Assembly (NCBI GenBank): GCA_013204555.1
Contig: JABMNO010000010.1
Coordinates: forward strand, 19,391-83,390
Direction: 5' to 3'
Length of the DNA: 64,000 nt
DNA from: Chloroflexota bacterium
Lineage (GTDB): Bacteria > Chloroflexota > Dehalococcoidia > Lucifugimonadales > Lucifugimonadaceae
The notes beneath the pieces are model-generated. The model saw only the letters and a program-made list of their open reading frames with translations. It did no database searches and was not told the origin of the DNA. The position numbers and the translations under genes are program-made. This document shows, piece by piece, positions 16,753 to 25,551 of this stretch (its first letter is position 1; each line of letters begins with the position of its first letter).

Positions 16753-16787
16753 GATGAACTCGAAGGGTCGATAAGGTCCGAGGGAAC

Positions 16788-17459
16788 CTATTCCCCTGCG
16801 TTGACCTTTGCCTTCGCTTCGAGGCCGTTGACCAGCATTTTCTTTGCCCGGTCCGGATCGCCGGACTCGAACATCTCCAGAACCTCAGTCGTCATGACTT
16901 CTTGCCAGTCGTTGGGAGTTAGCGACAGTTCACGCGCCCTAACGTCTGTACGAATGTCAGCCAGTATGGGACCAACATCGGCCCACCGTAAGCACTGGCA
17001 GTAACCGTGGTCGCTAATCTGTTCCCGTAGACGACGTGCTAGAGCGGGGCTTGTGCCTGCGGTAGACACGGACACCGTGACATCCTGACGCTGAATGATC
17101 GCTGGCGCGATGAACGTGCACAGCGGCGTCACATCCATCACGTTCATGAGAATATTGCGCTCACGGGCCTCTTTAGCGGCGGCTTCGTTGACCTCCTGAG
17201 AAGACGTATCAGCGACGACCACAATCCATGCGCCTTCAAGGTCGCCTGCCTGATAAGTTCGTTTCACCCACTTGACTGTGCCGTTGTATGCCAACTCTTT
17301 AAGGCCTTCGGATGTGTCAGCCTCGGGTGCGAAAAAAGTGACGTCTCCACCACACTCAAGGAAGTACCGCACTTTACGTTCGGCTTCATGCCCGTCCCCG
17401 CCGTAGACCTGACAAGATCGGCCTCGGACGTCCAGATTGATTGGGTAGTAAGCGGGCAA
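16788..17459 (-). CDS. Precorrin-2 dehydrogenase / sirohydrochlorin ferrochelatase (CysG N-terminal/Met8p-like)
   Basis: A 223-residue protein of the Met8p/SirC type. It begins MPAYYPINLDVRGRSCQVYG and has a modified nucleotide-binding loop (YGGDGHEAERKVRYFLECG in place of the usual GGGxVAxRK). A second part has NILMNVMDVTPLCTFIAPAI and VSVSTAGTSPALARRLREQI, which match the precorrin-2 site. It oxidises precorrin-2 with NAD and may insert iron to make siroheme. It sits between the siroheme decarboxylase gene and hemC, so it completes the route from porphobilinogen to siroheme. Confidence 0.92.
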   Translation of the reverse strand: MPAYYPINLDVRGRSCQVYGGDGHEAERKVRYFLECGGDVTFFAPEADTSEGLKELAYNGTVKWVKRTYQAGDLEGAWIVVVADTSSQEVNEAAAKEARERNILMNVMDVTPLCTFIAPAIIQRQDVTVSVSTAGTSPALARRLREQISDHGYCQCLRWADVGPILADIRTDVRARELSLTPNDWQEVMTTEVLEMFESGDPDRAKKMLVNGLEAKAKVNAGE

Positions 17460-17520
17460 GTCAGTTTCTCCCTGTCAGTAGCGTGATGGGCATCGACACA
17501 GATGCGGTGATCAATTCGAG

Positions 17521-18582
17521 CTAAACGAAGTAGCGAACCCTGGTCTTCTTATATTCCCGGGTTGAGAAAACGAGTTGTCGGTCATCGATGCCGATCTGCC
17601 TGGCGATCTCTACGGCAATCTCTTCGCACTCGTCTTCAGTGGTCGCGTGAATCATGGTGTAGTGACTGTACTTCCAGTCATCGTACGTGGGCCGTTCATA
17701 GCAGTGCGTAACGTGGGATGACATAGCCATAAGATCGCCGACCTCTTGCGACCTTTCTGCTGGAACATTCCATACAACCATAGCGTTGGCGCTGAAGCCA
17801 GCGCGACGGTGATACAGGACGGCGCTAAAGCGGCGCATCAGTTTGCGCTTAACCATGTCGTCGGAGTAATCAAACATCTCCTGCACGGACATGCCAAGTC
17901 GTTCTGCCATCGCGTCAAACGGCCTTGAGACCGCTTCCAGATCTTCTTGCATCTCGCGAATAACTTCGATGTCGCGCTCAGAAACAGGCTGCGCCTTGTT
18001 CCAGTCCGCATCTACATCTGAGCCAACGTTCTTTCCCGTCTCAGGAGCAGCGTAGTTCTCAGTGGCATTGCTACGCTTGTTGACCATGTCAAAATTGACG
18101 CCAATTTTGAAGAACTGCTTGGTTGGCAGGAGACGCCATGCAATAGCGTTTGTCTCCTTGCCCATCTGTTCAACTGTTTCTTCGAGTGAAACACCGGGCG
18201 CCACCGCCACGGTGAACCAGAGATTGAAATGACCGGTCCGGCCGTAGTTGTGGCTCACGCCGGGATGCTGGTTAATGATCTGAGCGCCTGCATCTAATTC
18301 ATCATCATTGAACCTCATCGCGACAAGCGATGATTTGTAACCGAGGCGACGGGTATCGAAGATCGCACTGACCTGCCGCACCACATTCCGTTTCTTGAGA
18401 TCGGTCATGAGTTCAAGAATGTGTTTCTCGGAAGTGCCGAGCCGATCTGCGATTACTTTGTACGGCTTTTCATCGAGAGGGAATTCTGACTGAATGAGAT
18501 TCAGCAGTTCCTGCTCGACCTTTTCGAATGACTTAGTTGTGGACATAGGTTGTGGTTCGGCGCTTCCTGAACTCTTCGGCAC
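17521..18582 (-). CDS. ahbAB: Siroheme decarboxylase, AhbA-AhbB (NirDL/GH-like) fusion
   Basis: Two Lrp/AsnC-like units in one 353-residue chain. Unit 1 (about 20-165) has a winged helix (YKVIADRLGTSEKHILELM) and SHNYGRTGHFNLWFTVA. Unit 2 (about 195-353) has FDAMAERLGMSVQEMFDY, the strongly conserved YHRRAGFSANAMVVW and THCYERPTYDDWKYSHYTM. These pairs are typical of AhbA and AhbB, which remove the acetate side chains of rings A and B of siroheme to give didecarboxysiroheme, a precursor of heme or heme d1. The two are normally separate genes that form a heterodimer. Adjacent siroheme-forming genes support the role. AhbC and AhbD are not in the window. Confidence 0.9.
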   Translation of the reverse strand: MPKSSGSAEPQPMSTTKSFEKVEQELLNLIQSEFPLDEKPYKVIADRLGTSEKHILELMTDLKKRNVVRQVSAIFDTRRLGYKSSLVAMRFNDDELDAGAQIINQHPGVSHNYGRTGHFNLWFTVAVAPGVSLEETVEQMGKETNAIAWRLLPTKQFFKIGVNFDMVNKRSNATENYAAPETGKNVGSDVDADWNKAQPVSERDIEVIREMQEDLEAVSRPFDAMAERLGMSVQEMFDYSDDMVKRKLMRRFSAVLYHRRAGFSANAMVVWNVPAERSQEVGDLMAMSSHVTHCYERPTYDDWKYSHYTMIHATTEDECEEIAVEIARQIGIDDRQLVFSTREYKKTRVRYFV

Positions 18583-18666
18583 GGTGGAATTTCGGCGTCA
18601 GCTACGGATTGTAACGTCCACTCTCATAAGCATAAATGAGTGGGATGTGAGATCAAGAGGAAGTTC

Positions 18667-19557
18667 TCACAGGACGAGTTCAGCGATTAGCCTGCGTGCC
18701 CGCACGGCGTCGACATGGGTTGCGACGCTCAGCAGCGGCCCGTTCGAGTCCCGATATGTATTGCCTCGTGTCTCGTCGTTTGAGCAATCTAAGGATACGC
18801 CGGTTACATCGATCTCGACAATCGACGGATCAATCGCGACCGCCACTGCAAGCGGGTCGCACAGTTGGAACACTTCACGATCCGGGTGAGTCTTGAACCA
18901 CGCTCGCATCATCTCTCCACACGGCGTTTGACTGGATTCCACATCGGGTGGAGCAAACGTCACGAGGTTGCAGACATCCAGACCAATCAGCGTGATCGGT
19001 ATCCCTGATTTAAACACCCGTTCGGCGGCTTCCGGGTCGTTCCATGTGTTGAACTCTGCGAATTCGGTCCTATTTCCCGGACCATCTACGGCGCCGCCCA
19101 TGACTATCATTTCCCTGATTGAACTGGTGATGTCGGGATAACTCTCCAGTAGCAACGCGATGTTGGTGAGTGGCCCAATTGGGAGAAGAGTGACCGGTTT
19201 GGGCGCATCGCTCAGCTGCGTTGCCAGCCACTCGCCCGCATCAGTTGAAGCGAGTGAACGCGTCGGCAGTGGCAAGCCCATGGATAGTCCGCCAGGGCCG
19301 TGAAAATCCCGTGCGTACACAAAGGGACGAGTTAGCCCGCTCTCGGCGCCGCGCGCAACCTCAATGTCGTCAGCTCCAAAGGCGTGCAGAGTCTTGAGGG
19401 CGTTGGCCGTGGTGTCTTCGAGCGAGGCATTGCCTCCCACAGTCGTGACACCAACAAGGTCCAGGTGGGAGTTGGCTACCGCCATAGCGATAGCTAGAAA
19501 ATCGTCAACGCCGGGGTCGGCATCGATGATCACCGGTATTACAGGCTGAGTCGTCAT
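18667..19557 (-). CDS. Inosine-uridine-preferring nucleoside hydrolase family protein
   Basis: A 296-residue protein with the calcium-binding IUNH motif IIDADPGVDDFLAIAMAV, VTTVGGNASLEDTTANAL, VARGAESGL, LLPIGPLTNIALLL, IVMGGAVDGPGN and EFNTWNDPEAAERVF. It hydrolyses the N-glycosidic bond of a ribonucleoside to base plus sugar. It starts one base after the epimerase stop, so it ends the long hopanoid/sugar gene run. Its natural nucleoside is unknown; a product of radical SAM chemistry is one possibility, which is inference. Confidence 0.93.
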   Translation of the reverse strand: MTTQPVIPVIIDADPGVDDFLAIAMAVANSHLDLVGVTTVGGNASLEDTTANALKTLHAFGADDIEVARGAESGLTRPFVYARDFHGPGGLSMGLPLPTRSLASTDAGEWLATQLSDAPKPVTLLPIGPLTNIALLLESYPDITSSIREMIVMGGAVDGPGNRTEFAEFNTWNDPEAAERVFKSGIPITLIGLDVCNLVTFAPPDVESSQTPCGEMMRAWFKTHPDREVFQLCDPLAVAVAIDPSIVEIDVTGVSLDCSNDETRGNTYRDSNGPLLSVATHVDAVRARRLIAELVL

Positions 19558-19558
19558 G

Positions 19559-20533
19559 TTATTTAGCCGCCATCAGAGCTTGCTCGGAACTGTAACGGGG
19601 TCGCCAACCGAGCTCTTTTTCTGCGAGAGCAATATCCACACTCCATGGGTATTGAATGAAATCGACGCCACTTCCGGGAGACTTGTTCTGGAGACGCGCA
19701 GCCCACGTCGCTGCCGTCATCGCTTTGAGTAATTGCCCGGGAATTGGTATCGATATATTGCCGAATAGCGATGCCATGCTGCGCCAATCGATGGAATCAA
19801 GCCCGGCAAGATTGTAAACACCGGAGCCAGTAGCGCAGAGGGCGATCTCAAATGCCGATGTCTGATCGTCGATGTGGAGAAACTGCATCACGGGATTCTT
19901 GAACGCTGGAACCGGCAGTAGTTTCATTTTTAGCGTGTTGAGTATGAAGTTCTCTGAGTTGGGCCCCATCACAGGACATCCTCGATAGATGATGGTTGTC
20001 GCACCGGGAGTCTCTTCGCCCCACTGACGGATCAACGTTTCAGAAGCGATCTTATCCACCGAGTAGTGAAATCCAGGTAATGGCAGGGCGGCGTCACTCT
20101 CAATGAACGGCCGCTCATTCTCAGCCCGCGCTCCATACACCGTGGTGCTACTTGGATAGATAAAACGGCGGATGCCAAGGTCTGTGCAGGTTTTCAGGAG
20201 CTTAGCGGTAGCGCCCACGTTGACCGTACGGGCCTCAGCGGGTCGCCTTGGCGGCCGGACGATATATGCGAGGTGGAATACAGCTTCCACACCGTGCAAT
20301 GAAAAAAGATCTTCATGCGATTCCCGCACGTCCCTACGGTGGAACACAACCTTCTCATGTCCTGAGAACTCAGCCTCACGAACGTCTGTTGCGACGACGC
20401 GCTCGATGCCATCCAGCCCGACAAGGTGGTTGATCAGGTTCTGTCCGAAAAACCCGGCCGCGCCTGTAACCGCTACCCGAGAGGGCAGATCAGCCTCCCT
20501 CTCCACCCGGTGCAACCTCATCATTGAAGTCAA
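19559..20533 (-). CDS. NAD-dependent epimerase/dehydratase (extended SDR)
   Basis: Up to 324 residues with the SDR Rossmann motif VAVTGAAGFFGQNLI, DVREAEF, FHLAYIVRPPRR, the active Ser and Tyr in YPSSTTVYGA and FHYSVDKIASE, and YRGCPVMG. It acts on a nucleotide sugar or similar hydroxy compound using NAD. The start is uncertain: ATG 20533 overlaps the upstream gene by 44 bp, and ATGs at 20524 and 20521 or an internal GTG near the AGAGGGAGG segment are alternatives. It lies between an unknown protein and the nucleoside hydrolase. Confidence 0.88.
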   Translation of the reverse strand: MTSMMRLHRVEREADLPSRVAVTGAAGFFGQNLINHLVGLDGIERVVATDVREAEFSGHEKVVFHRRDVRESHEDLFSLHGVEAVFHLAYIVRPPRRPAEARTVNVGATAKLLKTCTDLGIRRFIYPSSTTVYGARAENERPFIESDAALPLPGFHYSVDKIASETLIRQWGEETPGATTIIYRGCPVMGPNSENFILNTLKMKLLPVPAFKNPVMQFLHIDDQTSAFEIALCATGSGVYNLAGLDSIDWRSMASLFGNISIPIPGQLLKAMTAATWAARLQNKSPGSGVDFIQYPWSVDIALAEKELGWRPRYSSEQALMAAK

Positions 20534-20873
20534 ATTTCAGCGTTCCAAGGCCAGGCACGATAAATCCAAGCTCGATCTTTCGATCTCCTGATGCCAACTG
20601 ATCGCCCTTGAAATAGAGAAGTATGTCTCGGTTCAACTTCAGGCCAAACGTGTTCTCGTCCGTGACAGCGGTGAACGACGTTTCCTCTCCCTCATTGTCA
20701 AAATATGAGTCTTCAAGGGCAATTTCAGCCCCATCCACAGTTACCGGAATGAGGCCCTTCGCATAACCAGAACCGAGAGTGTTCTTCAATTTGAATCCCC
20801 AACCGTCTTCACGATTGTGAAGGCTTCCTTTGAGGTACAAACGACGAAGGATGAATGCTGGAACTCCCGGCAC
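20490..20873 (-). CDS. Conserved-looking protein of unknown function
   Basis: A 127-residue, mostly beta-strand protein: MPGVPAFILRRLYLKGSL, GWGFKLKNTLGSGYAKGLIP, VTVDGAEIALEDSYF, LKLNRDILLYFKGDQLASG and KIELGFIVPGLGTLKFDFND. There is no signal peptide, no Cys pattern and no helix-rich region, and it ends in a Gly/Glu tail. It looks like a compact beta-sandwich or lipocalin-type binder, which is only a guess. It sits 42 bp after the class II aldolase and overlaps the epimerase, so it is translated as part of the sugar segment. I do not recognise it. Confidence 0.75.
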   Translation of the reverse strand: MPGVPAFILRRLYLKGSLHNREDGWGFKLKNTLGSGYAKGLIPVTVDGAEIALEDSYFDNEGEETSFTAVTDENTFGLKLNRDILLYFKGDQLASGDRKIELGFIVPGLGTLKFDFNDEVAPGGEGG

Positions 20874-20915
20874 CGGGCACTCCTAAATGAATATTGAAAT
20901 CTGGTGATGTCTGGT

Positions 20916-21596
20916 CTAAACGTCGAATCCGGACCGCATCCTGTAGATCGCCCGTTCACGCTCGATAGCATCAGGCGGTAACTCTATGGAGCCGTTCCAG
21001 AGTTCAGAATAGAAGTATATCTGTGCGGCCTTCTCAACCAGCGTGCATATCTCAAGCGCTCTCGACACAGATGTACCAACTGCGCACATGCCGTGGTGCC
21101 TGAGCAGGCAGGCGCCTTTTTCAGCCAGCGCTTCTACAGCGAACTCGGCAAGCTCATCGGACGCCGGTTCCCCGTACTTCGCGACGTCAACCTGCCCGCC
21201 AACGTAGACGACAAGTTCATCGATAACTGGAAGAATCGGTTTTCCCGCGATACCCACGACCGTCGCAAACGTCGAGTGCGTATGCATGATCGCCTGGACG
21301 TCAGGCCGTGCCTGGTAGATGGCTCGATGCATCAGGGATTCGGTTGAGGGAATGGATTCGCCGTCCAGGGGTTCGATTTCAGAATTAACGATGACGAGAT
21401 CGTTGGATCGCAACTGCTCATACGGGACTGACGAAGGCGTGACCATGAACGCCGCCGTATTTGCGTCGGCCCACTCATCGTTGTCCGCCAACCGAACGCT
21501 GGCGTTGCCGGCCGTGCCCGTCACAAGCCCACGGTCCAGCATCGCCTTCGATGCGCTAAGTAGCTCTTGCCGTTGAATGTCGAAAAGTTTTTCCAT
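20916..21596 (-). CDS. Class II aldolase/adducin family protein
   Basis: A 226-residue zinc aldolase-like protein: LVTGTAGNASVRL (phosphate loop), IMHTHSTFATVVG (two zinc His), LLRHHGMCAVGTS (third zinc His) and the acidic region ESLMHRAIYQARP. The family includes fuculose-1-P and 5-deoxyribulose-1-P aldolases, ribulose-5-P epimerases and methylthioribulose-1-P dehydratase. With an FGGY kinase directly upstream it probably cleaves a ketose phosphate to DHAP and an aldehyde. The specific sugar is unknown. Confidence 0.9.
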   Translation of the reverse strand: MEKLFDIQRQELLSASKAMLDRGLVTGTAGNASVRLADNDEWADANTAAFMVTPSSVPYEQLRSNDLVIVNSEIEPLDGESIPSTESLMHRAIYQARPDVQAIMHTHSTFATVVGIAGKPILPVIDELVVYVGGQVDVAKYGEPASDELAEFAVEALAEKGACLLRHHGMCAVGTSVSRALEICTLVEKAAQIYFYSELWNGSIELPPDAIERERAIYRMRSGFDV

Positions 21597-21654
21597 GATT
21601 ATTGAATTGAACGTGGTTGCTCAGGCTGAGGGGTGGTCGATCACTCGACTATAC

Positions 21655-23178
21655 CTAGATTGGAATTTCGGAGAGTCTCTGCGAACGGCCTAGCCACTCT
21701 GAATAAAGATAGTTGAAGTCTGAAACGAGTGTCTGATCAGGCTCGATGATCTTGAACTGATCATCTGGAGTGTCTGGTTCAAGACCGAGCGCATTGGCCG
21801 CCAGGCGCGCTGCACCAACAAGGCTGGCGTCTGGTGGTCCGATACGTAACGGCTCATCGAGAATGGTCGACAGCGCCGAAGTGAAGTAGGAAGTTCTTGT
21901 CATTCCACCGCCAATCGCCAAGATTGAGTCGGAGCGATTCACGGTCTCGTCCAACCTCGCTAAATTCGCTTTGATAGCGAATCCAAAGCCGTGCAGGGAC
22001 GCCCGTATTACGTCGATTCGATCAGGTGTATCAAGCGCGAGCGGAATGGGGAATCCGATCCCACCAAACTGCAATCCCGGGTTCGAAATATCGACCGTTG
22101 GCGGCACAAGATGCACCGACGAGCGGGTTATTTGTGAGCCAGCGTCGGCGAGCAGCGTATCGATCTCGTCCATCCTGTTTGCGGGTGAGCCATCGCCGTA
22201 CAGCAGTTCGATCAGCCACTGGTACGCTCCACCTGTGACGCTGACGTTGCTTTCCAGTACCCATCGGTCTGGCAGAACATGTCTGCCGTTCCACATCCGC
22301 CGCTCAGCATCCCGGACGAGCGAATCTGTGACGCTCTGTACAACGCAACTCCAACCGGCAACTATCGCTGTGTCGCCCGGCAATGTTGTATCGAGTCCTG
22401 CGAGCGCCACCTGCGTGTCCGGACCACAGTTTATGACCGGTGTTCCCGGAGTGATTCCAAGTACCGAGGCGAATTTCTCAGTCAAACCTCCTGAGACAGC
22501 CCCGGATACCGTGACCCTGAGACTGTCATTGATGCCAAAGGGGAACTGATTCGCCAATGCGCTGGAATATTTCCCAGAATCAACGTTGACCAGGCCCGAT
22601 TCCACGCCATTGCTAGCGTCCAGAGTTGGTTTCCCGGTCATCGCGGCGACAAGCCAATCGCTGAGTGTGACTGCATACGCCGCTCGCTTCATCAGTTCCG
22701 GCTCTTCCTCAGCCAACCACTGCAACTTTGCCCACGCACCGAGATACGAGGGCAGATGTGCAGTCTCATCCCAGACAAGATCACCAATCCGCTCGTCAAT
22801 CGCAGCGCCCTGAAATATAGCCCTCAGATCGCGGTTGGGGCTGATCAAAAGCGGGGACAGGTGTTCGTCCAGAACCGCTAGTCCTTGACGCTGAGATGTG
22901 ATTGAGCATCCAGCTATTTGGTCAGGACTGATCCCCGCCGCCATCATGGAATTTGCGGAACAAGTCACCACTCGGTGAAGCATTTCGGTCGCGTCGTACC
23001 TGACGCCCAGATCACCGTCGAGGTCTGACGTCACATACGCCGAAAGCATGTGCGCGCTACCAACGATATTGCCACTGGGAGTACACACAGCGGTCTTGAT
23101 CGATGAGGAGCCGAGGTCCACGCACAACAGATAGTTTGAGCCGTTGTTGGTATCAGGCACGCCTGTTATCCCAAACAT
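21655..23178 (-). CDS. FGGY-family carbohydrate kinase
   Basis: A 507-residue sugar kinase. The N-terminal domain begins LCVDLGSSSIKTAVCTPSG (phosphate 1) and has AGCSITSQRQGLAVLD; the C-terminal domain shows NCGPDTQVALAGLDT, SVTGGAYQWLIELL and ILAIGGGMTRTSYFTSAL (adenosine motif). It phosphorylates a pentulose, hexulose or related polyol using ATP. The gene overlaps the upstream dehydrogenase by 26 bp and precedes the class II aldolase by 58 bp: the dehydrogenase-kinase-aldolase order of a sugar or sugar-acid catabolic pathway. Confidence 0.92.
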   Translation of the reverse strand: MFGITGVPDTNNGSNYLLCVDLGSSSIKTAVCTPSGNIVGSAHMLSAYVTSDLDGDLGVRYDATEMLHRVVTCSANSMMAAGISPDQIAGCSITSQRQGLAVLDEHLSPLLISPNRDLRAIFQGAAIDERIGDLVWDETAHLPSYLGAWAKLQWLAEEEPELMKRAAYAVTLSDWLVAAMTGKPTLDASNGVESGLVNVDSGKYSSALANQFPFGINDSLRVTVSGAVSGGLTEKFASVLGITPGTPVINCGPDTQVALAGLDTTLPGDTAIVAGWSCVVQSVTDSLVRDAERRMWNGRHVLPDRWVLESNVSVTGGAYQWLIELLYGDGSPANRMDEIDTLLADAGSQITRSSVHLVPPTVDISNPGLQFGGIGFPIPLALDTPDRIDVIRASLHGFGFAIKANLARLDETVNRSDSILAIGGGMTRTSYFTSALSTILDEPLRIGPPDASLVGAARLAANALGLEPDTPDDQFKIIEPDQTLVSDFNYLYSEWLGRSQRLSEIPI

Positions 23179-24151
23179 CTGGATTGACGAGGTTTACCGG
23201 CATTTCTCCAGCCGCGATTCTGCGCAAATCAGATGCAATCATCTGGGAGTGGCGTTCAATCGACTCGTCCGTCGCACCGCCGATATGAGGGGTCAGAACG
23301 ATGTTGTCCAATGACGAAAGCGGGTGGTTGGGCTCAATCGGCGTTGTCTCAAAGATGTCGTATCCAGCGCCCGAAAGATGTCCAGAGCGGAGAGAGGCCG
23401 CCAGGGCGTCGCTATCCACAAGTTCGGCAGACGCCGTATTGATGAGTAGCGCACCCATCTTCATGCGGCTCAACTCAGCCACGCCAATCAAGGGAGTTCC
23501 GTCAGGAGAAGGAGGGGAGTGGAGCGTCACCACATCAGCCAGCTCAAGTAGCTGGTCCAGCGGCAGCATGCTCACATAGGGCTGTTCTTCACCAGGCTGA
23601 TCAACAAATGGGTCGTGCGCAGTGACAGTCATCCCCAGCGCGTGCGAAATTTTGGCTACCTGACGGCCAATGGCTCCCAACCCAATGATGCCAGCGGTTC
23701 GGCCACTTAGTTCCATTCCACGGAGTTCAATGTACGGCGCGGTGGGAGACTGCCAGGAGCCAGAGCGAATATAGCGATCGGACTCGGCGATTCTTCGTGC
23801 GACGGCAAACATCAGCCCGATGGTGAGTTCTGCCACACCATTGGCGTTCCTGCCGGGTGTGTTGAGGACAATGACTCCGGCGGAGGTCGCTGCGTCAACG
23901 TCGATCTGGTTGACTCCAGCGCGCGTGATGCCCGCCACCTTGAGATTGGGTGCAGCGGTAAACGTCTCATCGAAAAGAAAATCCCGTTCGACGATGATCG
24001 CCTCGAATCCTTCACGATCAGCACGTTCACCCAACTCCACCGGATCCCACATGAGGTCGGTGTCTCGCCAGTCCTCGTGAGTAGCGGCCCCAAAAGTATT
24101 TAGCTGACCAATTCCACTCCGGCTGAACGGTGCCAGTACAAGCACTTTCAT
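23153..24151 (-). CDS. D-isomer-specific 2-hydroxyacid dehydrogenase family protein with altered active site
   Basis: A 332-residue protein with two Rossmann domains. The NAD motif is GIIGLGAIGRQVAKISHALG, followed by DPFV. The catalytic Glu (YDIFETTPIEP) and His (LTPHIGGATDES) are present. The usual substrate-binding Arg of the N-x-A-R-G motif is replaced: the sequence reads INTASAELVD, so Arg is Ser and Gly is Ala. The substrate may therefore lack a normal 2-keto/2-hydroxy carboxylate contact. Its start overlaps the hpnE stop by 4 bp, so it is translationally coupled to the hopanoid genes. Confidence 0.88.
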   Translation of the reverse strand: MKVLVLAPFSRSGIGQLNTFGAATHEDWRDTDLMWDPVELGERADREGFEAIIVERDFLFDETFTAAPNLKVAGITRAGVNQIDVDAATSAGVIVLNTPGRNANGVAELTIGLMFAVARRIAESDRYIRSGSWQSPTAPYIELRGMELSGRTAGIIGLGAIGRQVAKISHALGMTVTAHDPFVDQPGEEQPYVSMLPLDQLLELADVVTLHSPPSPDGTPLIGVAELSRMKMGALLINTASAELVDSDALAASLRSGHLSGAGYDIFETTPIEPNHPLSSLDNIVLTPHIGGATDESIERHSQMIASDLRRIAAGEMPVNLVNPDVWDNRRA

Positions 24152-25539
24152 GACGCGTTCAGCCTGTCACTAAACTGCTCAGCGATCGCTTTGGCGGCAA
24201 GGTTTCCGCTTCTCACCGCGCTTTCCATAGTCGATGGCCAGTCGGTATCGGTCCAGTCGCCGGCAATGTAAAGATTTGGTACGTTCGTGCGCTGAGATGC
24301 CCTGTGGATCATTGATCCGGGTGTGACTCGAAAGGTTGCGTTGACCTGCTTGACGGAGATGAACCTGACGATCCCGGCTTCTCTCGCTTTGGGAAATGCG
24401 TTCGCCATTTCGGCCACGAATCGTTCTCGTAGCTGCGCTCGATCGAGTTTGGACCACTCCCACGCGCCGCTGAGCGAGATCACAATGTGTTGACCCTCTT
24501 CTCCCGCCACATCATCGGCGCCGGTCTGCATTTCCGAGACATTGAATATGAATTGCAGCGGACTATTCAGGACCGCCTGGAACGGCCCTTCCATGATCTG
24601 ACGGTCGTACCAGATGTGGATGCCGACTATTGGGGTGGTTCCCAGTGACTCAGCGTCAGTCACGAATGACTCGCCAGCGAATGCGTCGGGTACGAGACGT
24701 TTGATGTCAGTGTTCTGTACGGCGAGTACGACTGCGTCAGCATCAATCTCACTACCATCCTGGGTGACCACTCCGGTGACGCGACCGTCCGCTGACGTGA
24801 GACTGGCAATACCAGACTCCATCTCGATGGACTGGCCGTGAGATTCGAGGTACTGCCGCCCGTGCTCACCCGTCAGTTGGGACAGGCCCACGCGCGAGTA
24901 GCCGATCCTGGCGTCGTCTCCGCTGCCCATCAGCGCCGTCTGGAAGAGCATGATGCCGGCATGGGCGCTGACATCGCCAATATCGTCGTTTAGAGATGGC
25001 CGCACTATCAGATTCCACAGGTCGTCTATCGCCGAGGATGTCTGGCCGCGGGACTCGAGCCAGCTTCGGAACGTGATCTGATCCAACTCATTGCCACGTT
25101 TATCGAGGTTCGCAAACCTGATGGCCAGCATGCCCCGTATAACTCGAAATTTGTCCGCCCAACTCAGGTGCTTGTATCTGAGCAATGATGGCAACATCCC
25201 CGCTGCGGGAATCGATGACCACTCAAGAGTGCTCATGACCCCATCTTTTTGTACCGGCAGTCGTAGCTGATCCTGTTCGTGGACAGCCTCCAGCGCATCA
25301 ATATCTTTCAGATATTCACGAAAAGCGGAACAGGCTCCCAGGTAGATGTGCTGACCGTTATCGATCTCGACGTCAGTTTCCCGGTCGACGAACGAAAACG
25401 CTCGACCACCCAGATAGGCACGTTTTTCATAGAGGCGAACGTTGAGGCCAAGTGTGGTGCATCGCACCGCGGCGGCCAGACCTGCAAGTCCACCACCAAC
25501 AATCAGAACTCGGGGTGCGTGCGGAGATATCACTGGCAA
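24148..25539 (-). CDS. hpnE: Hydroxysqualene dehydroxylase
   Basis: A 463-residue FAD amine-oxidase-type protein: VLIVGGGLAGLAAAVRC (dinucleotide motif), VRLYEKRAYLGGRAFSFVDR, DNGQHIYLGA, and the C-terminal FAD motif LYIAGDWTDTDWPSTMESAV. HpnE reductively removes the hydroxyl of hydroxysqualene to give squalene, the last step of the HpnC-D-E route. Placement directly after hpnD and hpnC confirms the assignment. It has a 12-bp gap from hpnD and a 4-bp overlap with the next gene. Confidence 0.95.
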   Translation of the reverse strand: MPVISPHAPRVLIVGGGLAGLAAAVRCTTLGLNVRLYEKRAYLGGRAFSFVDRETDVEIDNGQHIYLGACSAFREYLKDIDALEAVHEQDQLRLPVQKDGVMSTLEWSSIPAAGMLPSLLRYKHLSWADKFRVIRGMLAIRFANLDKRGNELDQITFRSWLESRGQTSSAIDDLWNLIVRPSLNDDIGDVSAHAGIMLFQTALMGSGDDARIGYSRVGLSQLTGEHGRQYLESHGQSIEMESGIASLTSADGRVTGVVTQDGSEIDADAVVLAVQNTDIKRLVPDAFAGESFVTDAESLGTTPIVGIHIWYDRQIMEGPFQAVLNSPLQFIFNVSEMQTGADDVAGEEGQHIVISLSGAWEWSKLDRAQLRERFVAEMANAFPKAREAGIVRFISVKQVNATFRVTPGSMIHRASQRTNVPNLYIAGDWTDTDWPSTMESAVRSGNLAAKAIAEQFSDRLNAS

Positions 25540-25551
25540 ATCAGACAGCCG

